A stretch of DNA of 33,895 nt. Source: Candidatus Avibacteroides avistercoris. Lineage in GTDB: Bacteria; Bacteroidota; Bacteroidia; Bacteroidales; Bacteroidaceae. Location of the stretch: the NCBI GenBank assembly GCA_020012075.1, contig DWUP01000165.1:1-33895 (forward strand), written 5' to 3'. Positions 9,748-19,619 of this stretch are shown here, piece by piece (the stretch's first letter is position 1; each line of letters opens with the position of its first letter). The translations under genes were made by a program, and so were the position numbers. The notes under the pieces are model-generated. The model worked only from the letters and a program-made list of their open reading frames with translations, had not been told where the DNA came from and did no database searches.

Positions 9748-10167
9748 TTATTCTATGATGATAAGGTCTGTGCCTTCGAGGACAGAGTCACCTTTGCTGA
9801 CGTTGATGGCGGTCACTGTGCCTTCGCGGTCTGCATTGATGTTGTTTTCCATCTTCATGGCTTCGAGGATGAGCAGTGTCTGTCCTTTTTTGACTGCATC
9901 ACCGACTTGGACTTTAATGTCGAGTATGACTCCCGGCAATGGTGATTTGATTCCGCTCTTGCGTGCTGCCGGTTTGGGAGCCGGGTTGGCCGGTGCGGCA
10001 GGCTTGTGTACTTCGTGCACTACCGGTTTTACCTCAGGCTTTGGTGCGGCTTCCAACTCTACATTGTATTTTGTGCCATTGACCTCGACTTCTGCGAGGT
10101 TGTCATTTACATTGTTTATGGCTACGTTGTATGTATTGCCATTGATTTTGTATTTGAACTCTTTCAT
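9748..10167 (-). CDS. Biotin carboxyl carrier protein of the decarboxylase complex
   Basis: 139 aa; biotinylation motif EAMKMEN with Ala/Pro-rich linker. Confidence 0.95.
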   Translation of the reverse strand: MKEFKYKINGNTYNVAINNVNDNLAEVEVNGTKYNVELEAAPKPEVKPVVHEVHKPAAPANPAPKPAARKSGIKSPLPGVILDIKVQVGDAVKKGQTLLILEAMKMENNINADREGTVTAINVSKGDSVLEGTDLIIIE

Positions 10168-10180
10168 GTGTTGTTGTTTT

Positions 10181-11101
10181 TTAGTGGTTACGGTTTGGGA
10201 TTTGTCTTAACGTGAGAATCTTTGAACTCCATGGTGAGTAGCTTTGCCGTGTCTTTGTTATTGTCATCACGGTTTTCTCTACGTCGTGGACATCGTTTTG
10301 CATTTCGTGCAATGCCATTGCTATGGCAGCATACACTTCGCCTTTACCGGCCATCGGTTTCGTGGCTTGTGCTGCGGCCTGGCTTGTTACATCTTTTGTA
10401 TCCATTTCTTTTTTTCTCATTAATCTCTTTGATAAGCAGCCTACGAGCTTGAAGCAGAAGTAGAGGAGTATGAGGGCTACAAAGACCACCGACATGGCTG
10501 TGAGCGACATTCCGCTGCCGCTGCCGTCATGCTCCTTGAATTTCTCTACTTTTTCGTTTTTATCGAGGGTTACATTATTGGCCTTTGGGGTGACATGTTT
10601 CCCGTTGATGCCTCGCACTTCCCAGACATTTCCTCCATCAGCAGCCCGGGCGTATGACTGGTCTATCCCCAAGGTGTTGGCGGGGATGGTCACTTCGTCT
10701 ATGAGTGTTTCACCGTTGGCATCATACAGGGCAATATAATTGTCCTTGGCCGGGTCTAAATTGAAATTGATGTGGAAAGTCCCGCGTTCGGGCTTGTCGT
10801 CAGCCCAAAACAATGCGTGCTGTCTTGGGCCAATCTTGGTAAGCTCGTCGCCTTTGGGAATGGGGTATTTCTTCGGGTTGTTCTTGTCGTTAGTCAAGTA
10901 GCATCCTTTCAAATCAACAGAAGCATAGGATGTGTTGAATATTTCTATCCATGCATTGTGTATGCCGTAGTCATCCTGATAGTTGCTTGAGTTGCTGATG
11001 AGCACCTCGTTGATTTTTAGAGATGTAGCACTTTGCGCCAGCATCCCGCAAGTGAATGCTGCCGCAAAGATGACTAAAAGTCCCAGCCTCTTCTTATTCA
11101 T
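10181..11101 (-). CDS. OadG-family (gamma) subunit with N-terminal lamin-tail-like domain
   Basis: 306 aa; signal peptide, then LKINEVLISNSS...HNAWIEIFNTSYASVDLKGCYLTND (lamin-tail-like), then a single TM segment SLTAMSVVFVALILLYFCFKLVG; sits between the MmdA-type and biotin carrier genes. Confidence 0.8.
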   Translation of the reverse strand: MNKKRLGLLVIFAAAFTCGMLAQSATSLKINEVLISNSSNYQDDYGIHNAWIEIFNTSYASVDLKGCYLTNDKNNPKKYPIPKGDELTKIGPRQHALFWADDKPERGTFHINFNLDPAKDNYIALYDANGETLIDEVTIPANTLGIDQSYARAADGGNVWEVRGINGKHVTPKANNVTLDKNEKVEKFKEHDGSGSGMSLTAMSVVFVALILLYFCFKLVGCLSKRLMRKKEMDTKDVTSQAAAQATKPMAGKGEVYAAIAMALHEMQNDVHDVEKTVMTITKTRQSYSPWSSKILTLRQIPNRNH

Positions 11102-11126
11102 ATTACAGAATTAAGTCGGTTAGGCA

Positions 11127-12680
11127 TCACAATGGAATATTGCCATGCTTCTTGGCCGGATTCGTGAGCCGTTTGTTTTGGAGTTGTTGCAGGGCTTTGA
11201 TTACACGGAAGCGTGTATTCCTTGGCTCTATGACATCGTCGATATACCCATATTTTGCCGCATTGTAGGGGTTAGCAAAGAGTTTGGTATATTCGACTTC
11301 TTTCTCGACCATGAATGCCTTGGGATCTGCGGCCTCTTTTGCTTCTTTGGCATACAGCACCTCGACTGCTCCCGCACCGCCCATTACGGCGATTTCGGCT
11401 GTGGGCCATGCATAGTTCATATCACCACGCAGTTGCTTGCAACTCATGACAATGTGCGAACCGCCATAGGATTTGCGCAGTGTCACTGTGACTTTGGGTA
11501 CTGTAGCTTCGCCATAAGCGTAGAGGAGTTTTGCTCCATGCAGGATGACGCCGTTGTATTCCTGGCCTGTGCCCGGCAGGAAGCCCGGGACGTCTACGAG
11601 CGATACGATGGGGATATTGAAGGCGTCGCAGAATCTCACGAAGCGTGCTCCTTTGCGTGATGCATTGCTGTCGAGCACACCTGCCATGACTTGCGGCTGG
11701 TTGGCTACTATTCCGACTGATTGGCCGTTGAATCTTGCGAAGCCGATTATGATGTTGCGGGCATAGTCTTTCTGTATTTCGAGGAACTCACCGTTGTCCA
11801 CGATTGCTCCGATTACTTCATACATGTTGTATGCCTTGTTGGGATTGTCGGGGATAATCTCGTTGAGAGAATCTTCCAGACGGTCTATCGGGTCAGTACA
11901 TTCTGTCTGTGGAGCTTCTTCGAGATTGTTTTGTGGTATATAGCTGAGCAATTTGCGTATGAGCGCCATTGCTTCTTCTTCGGTTTCCGCTGTGAAATGT
12001 GTGACGCCAGACTTGGTCGAGTGCACACTTGCGCCGCCAAGGTCCTCTGCCGTCACATCTTCGCCGGTCACAGTCTTGACGACTTTCGGGCCTGTGAGGA
12101 ACATATATGATGTGCCTTCCATCATCAATGTGAAGTCTGTCAGAGCCGGTGAGTAGACTGCTCCGCCGGCGCATGGGCCGAAGATGCCGGAAATCTGTGG
12201 AATCACGCCTGATGCGAGGATGTTGCGTTGGAATATCTCGGCGTAACCGGCGAGTGCATTGATGCCTTCCTGTATACGTGCGCCTCCCGAGTCATTGAGC
12301 CCGATGCATGGTGCTCCCATCTTCATTGCCTGATCCATTACTTTGCAGATCTTCAATGCCATAGTCTCAGAGAGCGAACCTCCGAACACAGTGAAGTCTT
12401 GCGCGAAGACGTATACCAGACGGCCGTCTATCGTGCCATAACCTGTCACTACGCCATCGCCGAGGAAGGTCTTCTTGTCTTGTCCGAAGTTGGTGCATCT
12501 GTGCTTTACGAACATATCCATTTCTTCGAAAGACCCTTCGTCGAGCAGCATTGCAATTCTCTCACGGGCTGTGTATTTGCCTTTGTCGTGTTGTTTTGCA
12601 ATAGCCTTTTCTCCACCGCCAAGGCGTGCTTGGGCACGGAGTTCTATCAGTTCTTTGATTTTATCAAGTTGATTGCTCAT
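11127..12680 (-). CDS. mmdA: Methylmalonyl-CoA decarboxylase alpha / acyl-CoA carboxylase carboxyltransferase subunit
   Basis: 517 aa; [79 protein letters not shown]. Confidence 0.95.
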   Translation of the reverse strand: MSNQLDKIKELIELRAQARLGGGEKAIAKQHDKGKYTARERIAMLLDEGSFEEMDMFVKHRCTNFGQDKKTFLGDGVVTGYGTIDGRLVYVFAQDFTVFGGSLSETMALKICKVMDQAMKMGAPCIGLNDSGGARIQEGINALAGYAEIFQRNILASGVIPQISGIFGPCAGGAVYSPALTDFTLMMEGTSYMFLTGPKVVKTVTGEDVTAEDLGGASVHSTKSGVTHFTAETEEEAMALIRKLLSYIPQNNLEEAPQTECTDPIDRLEDSLNEIIPDNPNKAYNMYEVIGAIVDNGEFLEIQKDYARNIIIGFARFNGQSVGIVANQPQVMAGVLDSNASRKGARFVRFCDAFNIPIVSLVDVPGFLPGTGQEYNGVILHGAKLLYAYGEATVPKVTVTLRKSYGGSHIVMSCKQLRGDMNYAWPTAEIAVMGGAGAVEVLYAKEAKEAADPKAFMVEKEVEYTKLFANPYNAAKYGYIDDVIEPRNTRFRVIKALQQLQNKRLTNPAKKHGNIPL

Positions 12681-12716
12681 AATCTATGTGGATTTAGTGG
12701 TTTTATGTCTTTAGTT

Positions 12717-13121
12717 TTAGTTCTCGCAGAGCTCTGTCAGCACTCCTTGGGTCGATTTGGGGTGCAGGAAAGCTATATTGAGTCCTTCTGCTCCTTTGCG
12801 TGGGGCTTTGTCTATGAGTTTTATTCCTTTCGCTTCCGCAAAGGCCAACGCGTTTGCCACACCGTCTTCGATGGCAAAGGCTACGTGGTGGACTCCTGCG
12901 CCTTTCTTTTCTATGAATTTTGCTATAGTGCTTTCAGGGCTTGTCGGCTCGAGTAGCTCGATTTTGGTCTGGCCCACTTTGAGGAATGCAGTCTTGACTT
13001 TCTGGTCTTCCACTACCTCGATGTTGTAGCACTTAAGGCCGAGGACTTCTTCGTAGTAGGGCAATGCTTCCTCAATGCTATTGACAGCAATGCCCAAGTG
13101 TTCGATGTGTGAAATCTTCAT
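12717..13121 (-). CDS. mce: Methylmalonyl-CoA epimerase
   Basis: 134 aa glyoxalase fold; IEHLGIAVNSIEEALPYYEEVLGL...GAGVHHVAFAIED. Confidence 0.95.
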   Translation of the reverse strand: MKISHIEHLGIAVNSIEEALPYYEEVLGLKCYNIEVVEDQKVKTAFLKVGQTKIELLEPTSPESTIAKFIEKKGAGVHHVAFAIEDGVANALAFAEAKGIKLIDKAPRKGAEGLNIAFLHPKSTQGVLTELCEN

Positions 13122-13350
13122 ATTAATATGGTTTATTAATAATATTGGTTTATCTTCTTCACAAAGGAAACATATTTAATCATAATGAGGAAATATTTCC
13201 GTAACTATTTCCTGTGATTTTGTCGAATTGTCACCTCGTGGGGTGGGGTACTCCACTTGGCAGACGTGAAAAGTTGCATTTAGTCTGGCAAAAGCCTTGT
13301 TGATGGGTTACATATTGCCATCTTGCCTGTCATGCTGCGGTGTATGCCGG

Positions 13351-15798
13351 TCAGCGGAATTCAAACAGCAGGCGGACATTGAGCTGGCGGCCTGTCAGAT
13401 AGTTGGGCACGGCAAATTGGTTGTCATATACGTCAGTGACCCAATAGTAGGAATTGACATTGTTTATGCCCAAGAGGTTGAAGCAGTCCAGACCGAGCCA
13501 GATGTTCTTGAATGGTTTTGCCCAGCGGCGGTGATTGTTGCCATCTTCGTTGTCGAGCAACCTGTAGGACATCCCGATGTCCACGCGCTTGTAGGCCGGG
13601 GCTTTGAAGACTTGTCCGTCCACTCCCGAGTGCGGTGCCCTGAATGGCAGGCCGTCGGCCACCGATGCTTTGAGGCTCAATTTCCAGCGGTCGTTCTTTG
13701 TGAAATAGTCTGTGAAGTAGAGTGACAGGTTATACCGTTGGTCAGTGGGGCGTGGCACCCACCGGCCGTTGATGTTTTCCTGTGTCTTCATGAGTGAAAA
13801 TGTGATCCACGAGTCTGTGCCCTTGACAAATTCACCGTAGAACTTCAGGTCGATGCCGGTAGCATAGCCGTGCGACATGTTATGCCCGAAGTAGGTAATC
13901 TTGACGTTATCCACGTTGTAGGGTATGAGATTGCTCATTTTCTTGTAATAAGCCTCGACCGTCACCTTGAACGGACGCCCGATGGCTCTGAACTTGTAGT
14001 CGCCGGCCACGACAAAGTGTACCGAACGCTGCGACCTGATGTCACGGTTGAGGCGCACGTCGGTGTTGCCATTGACGGTGAATGTGTCACGGAACTCTTT
14101 GTAAAACGGTGCCTGATAGTACAGACCCGATGCTATGCGGAATGTGAAGTCCTCATTGAACTTGGGGATAAGGCCGATCGATCCCCGGGGACTGAAGATA
14201 AACTCACGGTTGAAGCCCCAGTAGCTCCCGCGTATCCCGAGGTTGATGGTGAACAAACCTATCTTGGAGTTGAATTTATAAGTGTCTTGCGCGTAGAATG
14301 AGAATCGGTTGCTTGCGAGGCTGTTGTGTGAATTGAGGTTGTAGATGACGCTTACTCTGTCGGGCAGGTGCGGCAACGAATAGCCGGCCGAGTCGCGCAT
14401 TTCCCACTCGCGCATCCTTTCGTTGATTTTCTCATGCTTCAGCTCCAGCCCCCAGTTGAGGTCATGTGCCTTGATGCGGTGGTTGCCGGTGAGCGAATAG
14501 GTCTGGACATCGGCGGTCAGGAAATTGCGGGCATGTTCCAGATAGGTCCCTACACCAGATGTATTGCCCTCGGGCGACTGCTCGGTCTCGTCGAGGTCAC
14601 TGAGCCAATATTGTCCTTGGATGTCGTATGTCTCCTGTTCGTTGGTGCGGAATGCAGCCGCGCGCAGTGCCACCGAGTTGAAATCATTGAGCCTGTACCT
14701 CAATTCGAGCGACCCGAAGTAGGTGCGGAACAGGTCGCGCTCGGCCCCGTCAAAGTAGACTTGGAACTCGCGCATCGTCTCCAGCGTGCCAAACCGCGTA
14801 GTCCTGTTGGCCGGGATGAAGTTGTAGCGGTTTTGCGAGAAGTTGCCGATGAAACCTATCTCCCATCTCTTGGCCGGCTTCCAAGTGATGTAGGTCTGAT
14901 AGTCTACGAAGTTGGGGTCATATTCGCCTTTGGTGTCCATCGTGCCCAGCAGGTAGCGGCTCGTCTTATAGCGCAGGCCGTGCGTCATCGAGAAGTGCTC
15001 GTTGCCATATCCCACGTATGCCGTCGCCCCGAGCAGGCTCATCGAGGCCGATGCCTCGAATGCTTCGGGCCGGCGGTAGGTGATGTCGAGCACAGATGCC
15101 ATCTTGTCGCCATATTTTGCTTCGTATCCTCCCGATGAGAAGCCCACATTCTCTACCATGTCGGGGTTGATGAAGCTCAGTCCTTCCTGCTGTCCGGAGC
15201 TGATGAGCAGCGGGCGGTAGACCTCGATGCCATTGACATACACGATGTTTTCGTCGAAGCTGCCGCCGCGCACGTTGTATTGCGAGCTCAGCTCGTTGTT
15301 CGAGCTGACGCCCGCCTGTGTGGTGATGAATGACTCGATGCCCCCGCCCGTCGCGCTCGGCATGAGGTGTGTGTCGTCGAAGTCCAGATCTTGCATCGTG
15401 CCGGTCTGCCGTTTGACTTCGGTGACAGTCACTTCGCCCAGCTCATATCCCGTGTGTGGCAGCGTCACGTTGAGCGTCACCTTGCCTTGCGGGCGGGTGA
15501 GTACCCGCTTGCGCGTGTTGTAGCCGATCATCGAATAGACCACCACCAGGCTGTCGGCCGACCTCGCCTGCAGGGTGTATTCACCCTTGAGGTTGGTCAT
15601 TGTGCCTGCGGGCTGGTGCTCGACGTGGACGGTGGCAAATTCGATAGGTGCTCCATCGCCGTCGGTCACCACCCCGGTGATTGTCACATCGTTCTGCGCC
15701 AGCAGGTGTGGTGCGCCGCTCCATGCGATGATGATGGCCATCACGAGGCGGACTATTGCCGGGCACTGCGTGGTTGTAGTCTTTGTGCGGTTGCTCAT
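13351..15798 (-). CDS. TonB-dependent receptor with carboxypeptidase-regulatory-like N-terminal domain
   Basis: 815 aa; VTGDGAPIEFATVHV..., plug domain (QYNVRGGSFDENIVYVNGIEVY), C-terminal barrel ending LNVRLLFEFR. Confidence 0.93.
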   Translation of the reverse strand: MSNRTKTTTTQCPAIVRLVMAIIIAWSGAPHLLAQNDVTITGVVTDGDGAPIEFATVHVEHQPAGTMTNLKGEYTLQARSADSLVVVYSMIGYNTRKRVLTRPQGKVTLNVTLPHTGYELGEVTVTEVKRQTGTMQDLDFDDTHLMPSATGGGIESFITTQAGVSSNNELSSQYNVRGGSFDENIVYVNGIEVYRPLLISSGQQEGLSFINPDMVENVGFSSGGYEAKYGDKMASVLDITYRRPEAFEASASMSLLGATAYVGYGNEHFSMTHGLRYKTSRYLLGTMDTKGEYDPNFVDYQTYITWKPAKRWEIGFIGNFSQNRYNFIPANRTTRFGTLETMREFQVYFDGAERDLFRTYFGSLELRYRLNDFNSVALRAAAFRTNEQETYDIQGQYWLSDLDETEQSPEGNTSGVGTYLEHARNFLTADVQTYSLTGNHRIKAHDLNWGLELKHEKINERMREWEMRDSAGYSLPHLPDRVSVIYNLNSHNSLASNRFSFYAQDTYKFNSKIGLFTINLGIRGSYWGFNREFIFSPRGSIGLIPKFNEDFTFRIASGLYYQAPFYKEFRDTFTVNGNTDVRLNRDIRSQRSVHFVVAGDYKFRAIGRPFKVTVEAYYKKMSNLIPYNVDNVKITYFGHNMSHGYATGIDLKFYGEFVKGTDSWITFSLMKTQENINGRWVPRPTDQRYNLSLYFTDYFTKNDRWKLSLKASVADGLPFRAPHSGVDGQVFKAPAYKRVDIGMSYRLLDNEDGNNHRRWAKPFKNIWLGLDCFNLLGINNVNSYYWVTDVYDNQFAVPNYLTGRQLNVRLLFEFR

Positions 15799-15841
15799 AT
15801 TAGTATTAACGCCGAAAGTGCATTTAGCGTATGTCGGCCTG

Positions 15842-15849
15842 CAAAGTTA
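15842..15849 (-). promoter_or_regulatory. -7 element TAACTTTG upstream of the TonB-dependent receptor
   Basis: Minus strand gcacaTAACTTTGcaggc, about 45 nt before the ATG. Confidence 0.5.
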
Positions 15850-16025
15850 TGTGCTTTTTCGGTAAGCCGCTCAGTTTTCTTCAATGCCGGTCACCGGCAC
15901 GGCTGCCGTGCACGGATGTATATAATATGATATGGGCCGCTCCGCCTGACGGCATGCCGGGTGGGTGTGTGCCGGATACAAAACTGCCTGCCCGCCGCCT
16001 GAACTCACTTTCCCCCGCACGCAAA

Positions 16026-16109
16026 GTATATTCGCAACTTTCGAATGTACATTCGCAAGCTGCGAATGTATATTCAAAACTTTCGTTTATATATTCGCAA
16101 CTTGCGAAT
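16026..16109. repeat. 21-bp tandem near-palindromic repeat array A (4 units)
   Basis: GTATATTCGCAACTTTCGAAT / GTACATTCGCAAGCTGCGAAT / GTATATTCAAAACTTTCGTTT / ATATATTCGCAACTTGCGAAT. Confidence 0.9.
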
Positions 16110-16218
16110 ATAGTTTATGTCCTGCCTTCGGGAAGTTTGCCCGCCGTGCAACAGCGTTTTGTGTGCCGGGCAGGTGGTTTTAAGGGGCGGGCAATGGGCA
16201 TGGTAAGCAAATAGTTTG

Positions 16219-16226
16219 TAACTTTG
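16219..16226 (+). promoter_or_regulatory. -7 element TAACTTTG upstream of fabD
   Basis: agtttgTAACTTTGcggc, 26 nt before the fabD ATG. Confidence 0.55.
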
Positions 16227-16251
16227 CGGCCAAACAAACTGTCAATTTGAT

Positions 16252-17133
16252 ATGAAAGCATTCGTATTTCCGGGGCAAGGCGCCCAGTTTTCGGGTATGG
16301 GTAAGGACTTCTATGAAAAGTCCGAAGAGTTTAAAGCCTTGTTTGAGAAGGCCAACGAGGTCTTGGGTTACAGGATTACCGACATAATGTTTGACGGCAC
16401 GGACGACGAGCTCAAGCAGACCAAGGTGACACAGCCGGCCGTATTCCTACATTCTGTGGTGGCTGCGCGTTCGATACTTGGCACTGTCAAGCCTGATGCA
16501 GTGGCCGGCCACTCGCTGGGTGAGTTTTCGGCGCTTGTCATCTCGGGTGCGCTTTCGTTTGAAGACGGGCTCAACCTCGTCCTGCATCGTGCCATGGCAA
16601 TGCAGAAGGCGTGCGAGATGCGTCCCTCGACAATGGCGGCCATCATAGCATTGCCCGATGAGAAGGTGGAGGAGATCTGCGCATCGATAAACGACGAAGT
16701 GGTCGTGGCGGCCAACTATAACTGCCCGGGCCAAATAGTCATCTCAGGCTCAGTGCCTGGCATAGAGCGTGCGTGCGAATTGATGAAAGCCGCCGGGGCC
16801 AAGAGGGCGCTGGTGCTGAAAGTGGGGGGAGCCTTCCATTCGCCGCTCATGGAGCCTGCCAAGCAGGAACTCGAGGAGGCAATCAACTCGGTGGAATTCC
16901 ATGTGCCGTCGTGCCCGATATATCAGAATGTCAATGCATTGCCGCAAACTGATCCTGCCGAGATAAAGAAAAACCTCATCGCACAGCTCACTTCACCCGT
17001 GAGATGGACGCAGACTGTCCGTAACATGGTGGCCGACGGGGTGGACGAATTTGTGGAGTGCGGCCCGGGCAGTGTGTTGCAAGGTCTCATCCACAAGGTT
17101 GATCCGTCGGTCAATGCACATGGCATAGCCTGA
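16252..17133 (+). CDS. fabD: Malonyl-CoA:ACP transacylase
   Basis: 293 aa; FPGQGAQFSGMGKDFYE, VAGHSLGEFSALV active site, GAFHSPLM. Confidence 0.97.
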   Translation: MKAFVFPGQGAQFSGMGKDFYEKSEEFKALFEKANEVLGYRITDIMFDGTDDELKQTKVTQPAVFLHSVVAARSILGTVKPDAVAGHSLGEFSALVISGALSFEDGLNLVLHRAMAMQKACEMRPSTMAAIIALPDEKVEEICASINDEVVVAANYNCPGQIVISGSVPGIERACELMKAAGAKRALVLKVGGAFHSPLMEPAKQELEEAINSVEFHVPSCPIYQNVNALPQTDPAEIKKNLIAQLTSPVRWTQTVRNMVADGVDEFVECGPGSVLQGLIHKVDPSVNAHGIA

Positions 17134-17154
17134 CGGATTGGATTGATTCGTGTG

Positions 17155-17946
17155 ATGCCGCCGGCCGGATGTCATTATGGAGTGGGCTTCGCCCTCAGTG
17201 GCGGGTTCATCAAGGGGTTTGCTCATCTCGGGATGATGCAAGCCCTCTTCGAACATGGCATACGTCCTGAGATTATTGCCGGTGTGAGCGCCGGGGCTTT
17301 GGCGGGGGCTTTCATAGCTGACGGCCAGGAGCCATATCGAGTGGTGGAGATATTCCGCAGGGAGAAGTTCAATAGTCTGACGAGTTTCGCAGGCAGTGTC
17401 AGCGGCCTGCTCAAGCTGGACGAGTTTGCCGACTTCTTGCTCAGGAACATTTCGGTCAGACGCATCGAGCAGCTCAAATTGCCTCTTGTCGTCGTGGCCA
17501 GCGACCTCGATCACGGCAGATCCGTGCAGTTCCGCTCGGGGGACTTGAGCCTTTGTGTCCCGGCTTCGTGCTGTATGCCGATATTGTTCTCGCCTGTTGT
17601 CATCGACGGAGTGCATTATGTCGATGGCGGCGTGTTTATGAACCTGCCGGTCACACCCATCCGTGACGAATGCCGGCGTGTGGTGGCCATCAACGTCAGT
17701 CCCATCAATACGACAAGTTATAAGAAGAATCTCTTCAGCATCGGTGTGAGGTGCTATAACTATATGTTTAAGGCCAACACGCTACATGACAAAGCTATTG
17801 CCGATATGCTCCTCGAGGCTTATAACCTTGATTCATTCAGCAATCGTGATCTCGAGAAAGCGGGTGAAATATTTGAAAGCGGATACCGTCAGGCTAAGGA
17901 ACAGCTGAAAGACAAATTGAAAAAATGGGAAACAACAAGTTTGTAA
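17155..17946 (+). CDS. Patatin-like phospholipase family protein
   Basis: GFALSGGFIKGFAHLGMM oxyanion region, GVSAG (GxSxG), DGG; start moved from TTG 17143 to ATG 17155. Confidence 0.9.
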   Translation: MPPAGCHYGVGFALSGGFIKGFAHLGMMQALFEHGIRPEIIAGVSAGALAGAFIADGQEPYRVVEIFRREKFNSLTSFAGSVSGLLKLDEFADFLLRNISVRRIEQLKLPLVVVASDLDHGRSVQFRSGDLSLCVPASCCMPILFSPVVIDGVHYVDGGVFMNLPVTPIRDECRRVVAINVSPINTTSYKKNLFSIGVRCYNYMFKANTLHDKAIADMLLEAYNLDSFSNRDLEKAGEIFESGYRQAKEQLKDKLKKWETTSL

Positions 17947-19610
17947 TATATCAAGTGCTGCCGCGCTTGTTTGGCAATGACAGCGTCGAATGTGTGCCCG
18001 GTGGAGACATACGGACTAACGGCGTGGGAAAGTTTGCGGACTTCAATGCCTTGACGTTGCGTAAAATCAAGGACAAGGGCGTCACTCACATTTGGTATAC
18101 CGGCATCATAGAACATGCCTCGAAGACCGAATATCCGGGTCTTCCCGCCACTCACCCCGCCATTGTCAAAGGTAATGCCGGCTCGCCGTATGCCATAAGA
18201 GACTACTATGATGTGTCGGCCGACCTTGCCTTGAATGTCGAAGACCGTATGCGCGAGTTTGAGGACTTGGTGGCAAGGACACACCGCAACGGCCTGAAGG
18301 TGATTATAGATTTTGTCCCAAACCATGTGTCACGCCAGTATGTGTCAGATGCAAAGCCGGCAGGCGTCGAAGACCTCGGTGCTAATGACGACCAGACCAA
18401 GGCTTTCAGCCCGTATAACAATTTCTATTATATCCCGGGTACCAAGCTCGCAGGCAATTTTGATATGATTGCCGGAGCTGCTCATCCCTACGAGGAGCTG
18501 CCGGCCAAGGTGACGGGCAATGATTGCTTCAATCAATATCCGTCTGTCAATGATTGGTTTGAGACTGTGAAGCTCAACTATGGCATCGATTATATGAATG
18601 GCCGTACACGGGCGTTCAGTCCCATCCCCGACACGTGGTTTAAGATGCTGGACATCCTCCGCTTCTGGGCGGGCAAAGGTGTGGACGGTTTCAGATGCGA
18701 CATGGCAGAGATGGTGCCTGTGGAATTTTGGAACTGGGCCATATCTCGGATTAAAGACGAGTTTAAGGATGTGATTTTCATTGCCGAAGTCTATAATCCG
18801 TCACTTTACAATTCATATATAAAGGTCGGAGGCTTTGATTATCTGTATGACAAGGTCGGGCTGTATGACACGCTGCGTGACGTGGTGAGCCACGGACGTG
18901 CCGCGTCTGACATCTCTTATTGCTGGCAAAGCCTCGGGGACATACAGGAACACATGCTCAATTTCCTTGAGAACCATGACGAACAGAGAGTGGCATCAGA
19001 CTTTTTTGCCAAAGACCCATTCCGCGCCGTGCCTGCCTTGGCTGTCAGTGCTCTGATGAATGTCAATCCGTTTATGATATATTTCGGTCAGGAGTTCGGC
19101 GAGCGGGGCATGGACGCCGAAGGCTACAGCGGCCGTGACGGACGGACTACAATCTTTGATTATTGGTCGGTCGATACTGTGCGCCGATGGCGTAATGGCG
19201 GAAGCTATGATGGCCGTGCATTGACAGCACGCGAAACGGAGTTAAGCGGGATATATTCGGCAGTCATGCACATTGCACTTAATGAGAGGGCGGTGACCAA
19301 GGGGCGTTTCTTCGATGTGACTTATGCTAATTTTGACAATCCTGCTTATGACACCAATCGTCTGTATTCATTCGTGCGCGGCATAGATAACGAATATATA
19401 TTTGTATTGGCTAACTTTGCAGACCATCCGGCCGATGCCGAGGTCGTGTTCCCGCAGCATTTGTTTGATTACTTCGGGCTGAGAGAAACGATAGCTGGCG
19501 CGGTAGACCTGATGTCCGGGGAGAAGAAGTATGTGCATATCTCCTCAAGGAATAAACTCCGCCTGCATGTGGATGCTTTCGGGGTGAGGATATTGAAAAT
19601 AGAACTTTGA
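17925..19610 (+). CDS. Glycoside hydrolase family 13 (alpha-amylase family), no signal peptide seen
   Basis: 561 aa; GLKVIIDFVPNHVS, VDGFRCDMAEMVP, VIFIAEVY, NFLENHDEQR conserved GH13 regions; overlaps the patatin gene by 22 nt. Confidence 0.92.
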   Translation: MGNNKFVIYQVLPRLFGNDSVECVPGGDIRTNGVGKFADFNALTLRKIKDKGVTHIWYTGIIEHASKTEYPGLPATHPAIVKGNAGSPYAIRDYYDVSADLALNVEDRMREFEDLVARTHRNGLKVIIDFVPNHVSRQYVSDAKPAGVEDLGANDDQTKAFSPYNNFYYIPGTKLAGNFDMIAGAAHPYEELPAKVTGNDCFNQYPSVNDWFETVKLNYGIDYMNGRTRAFSPIPDTWFKMLDILRFWAGKGVDGFRCDMAEMVPVEFWNWAISRIKDEFKDVIFIAEVYNPSLYNSYIKVGGFDYLYDKVGLYDTLRDVVSHGRAASDISYCWQSLGDIQEHMLNFLENHDEQRVASDFFAKDPFRAVPALAVSALMNVNPFMIYFGQEFGERGMDAEGYSGRDGRTTIFDYWSVDTVRRWRNGGSYDGRALTARETELSGIYSAVMHIALNERAVTKGRFFDVTYANFDNPAYDTNRLYSFVRGIDNEYIFVLANFADHPADAEVVFPQHLFDYFGLRETIAGAVDLMSGEKKYVHISSRNKLRLHVDAFGVRILKIEL

Positions 19611-19619
19611 CAAAATATA

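Noticed and set aside
14368-15138. 256-aa plus-strand ORF
   Set aside because: Antisense to the TonB-dependent receptor; coding-bias artefact.
15831-16214. 127-aa + ORF over array A as a repeat-protein gene
   Set aside because: Heptad repeat is explained by the palindromic 21-bp DNA and appears on both strands; the frame extends past array boundaries with no homologous flank.
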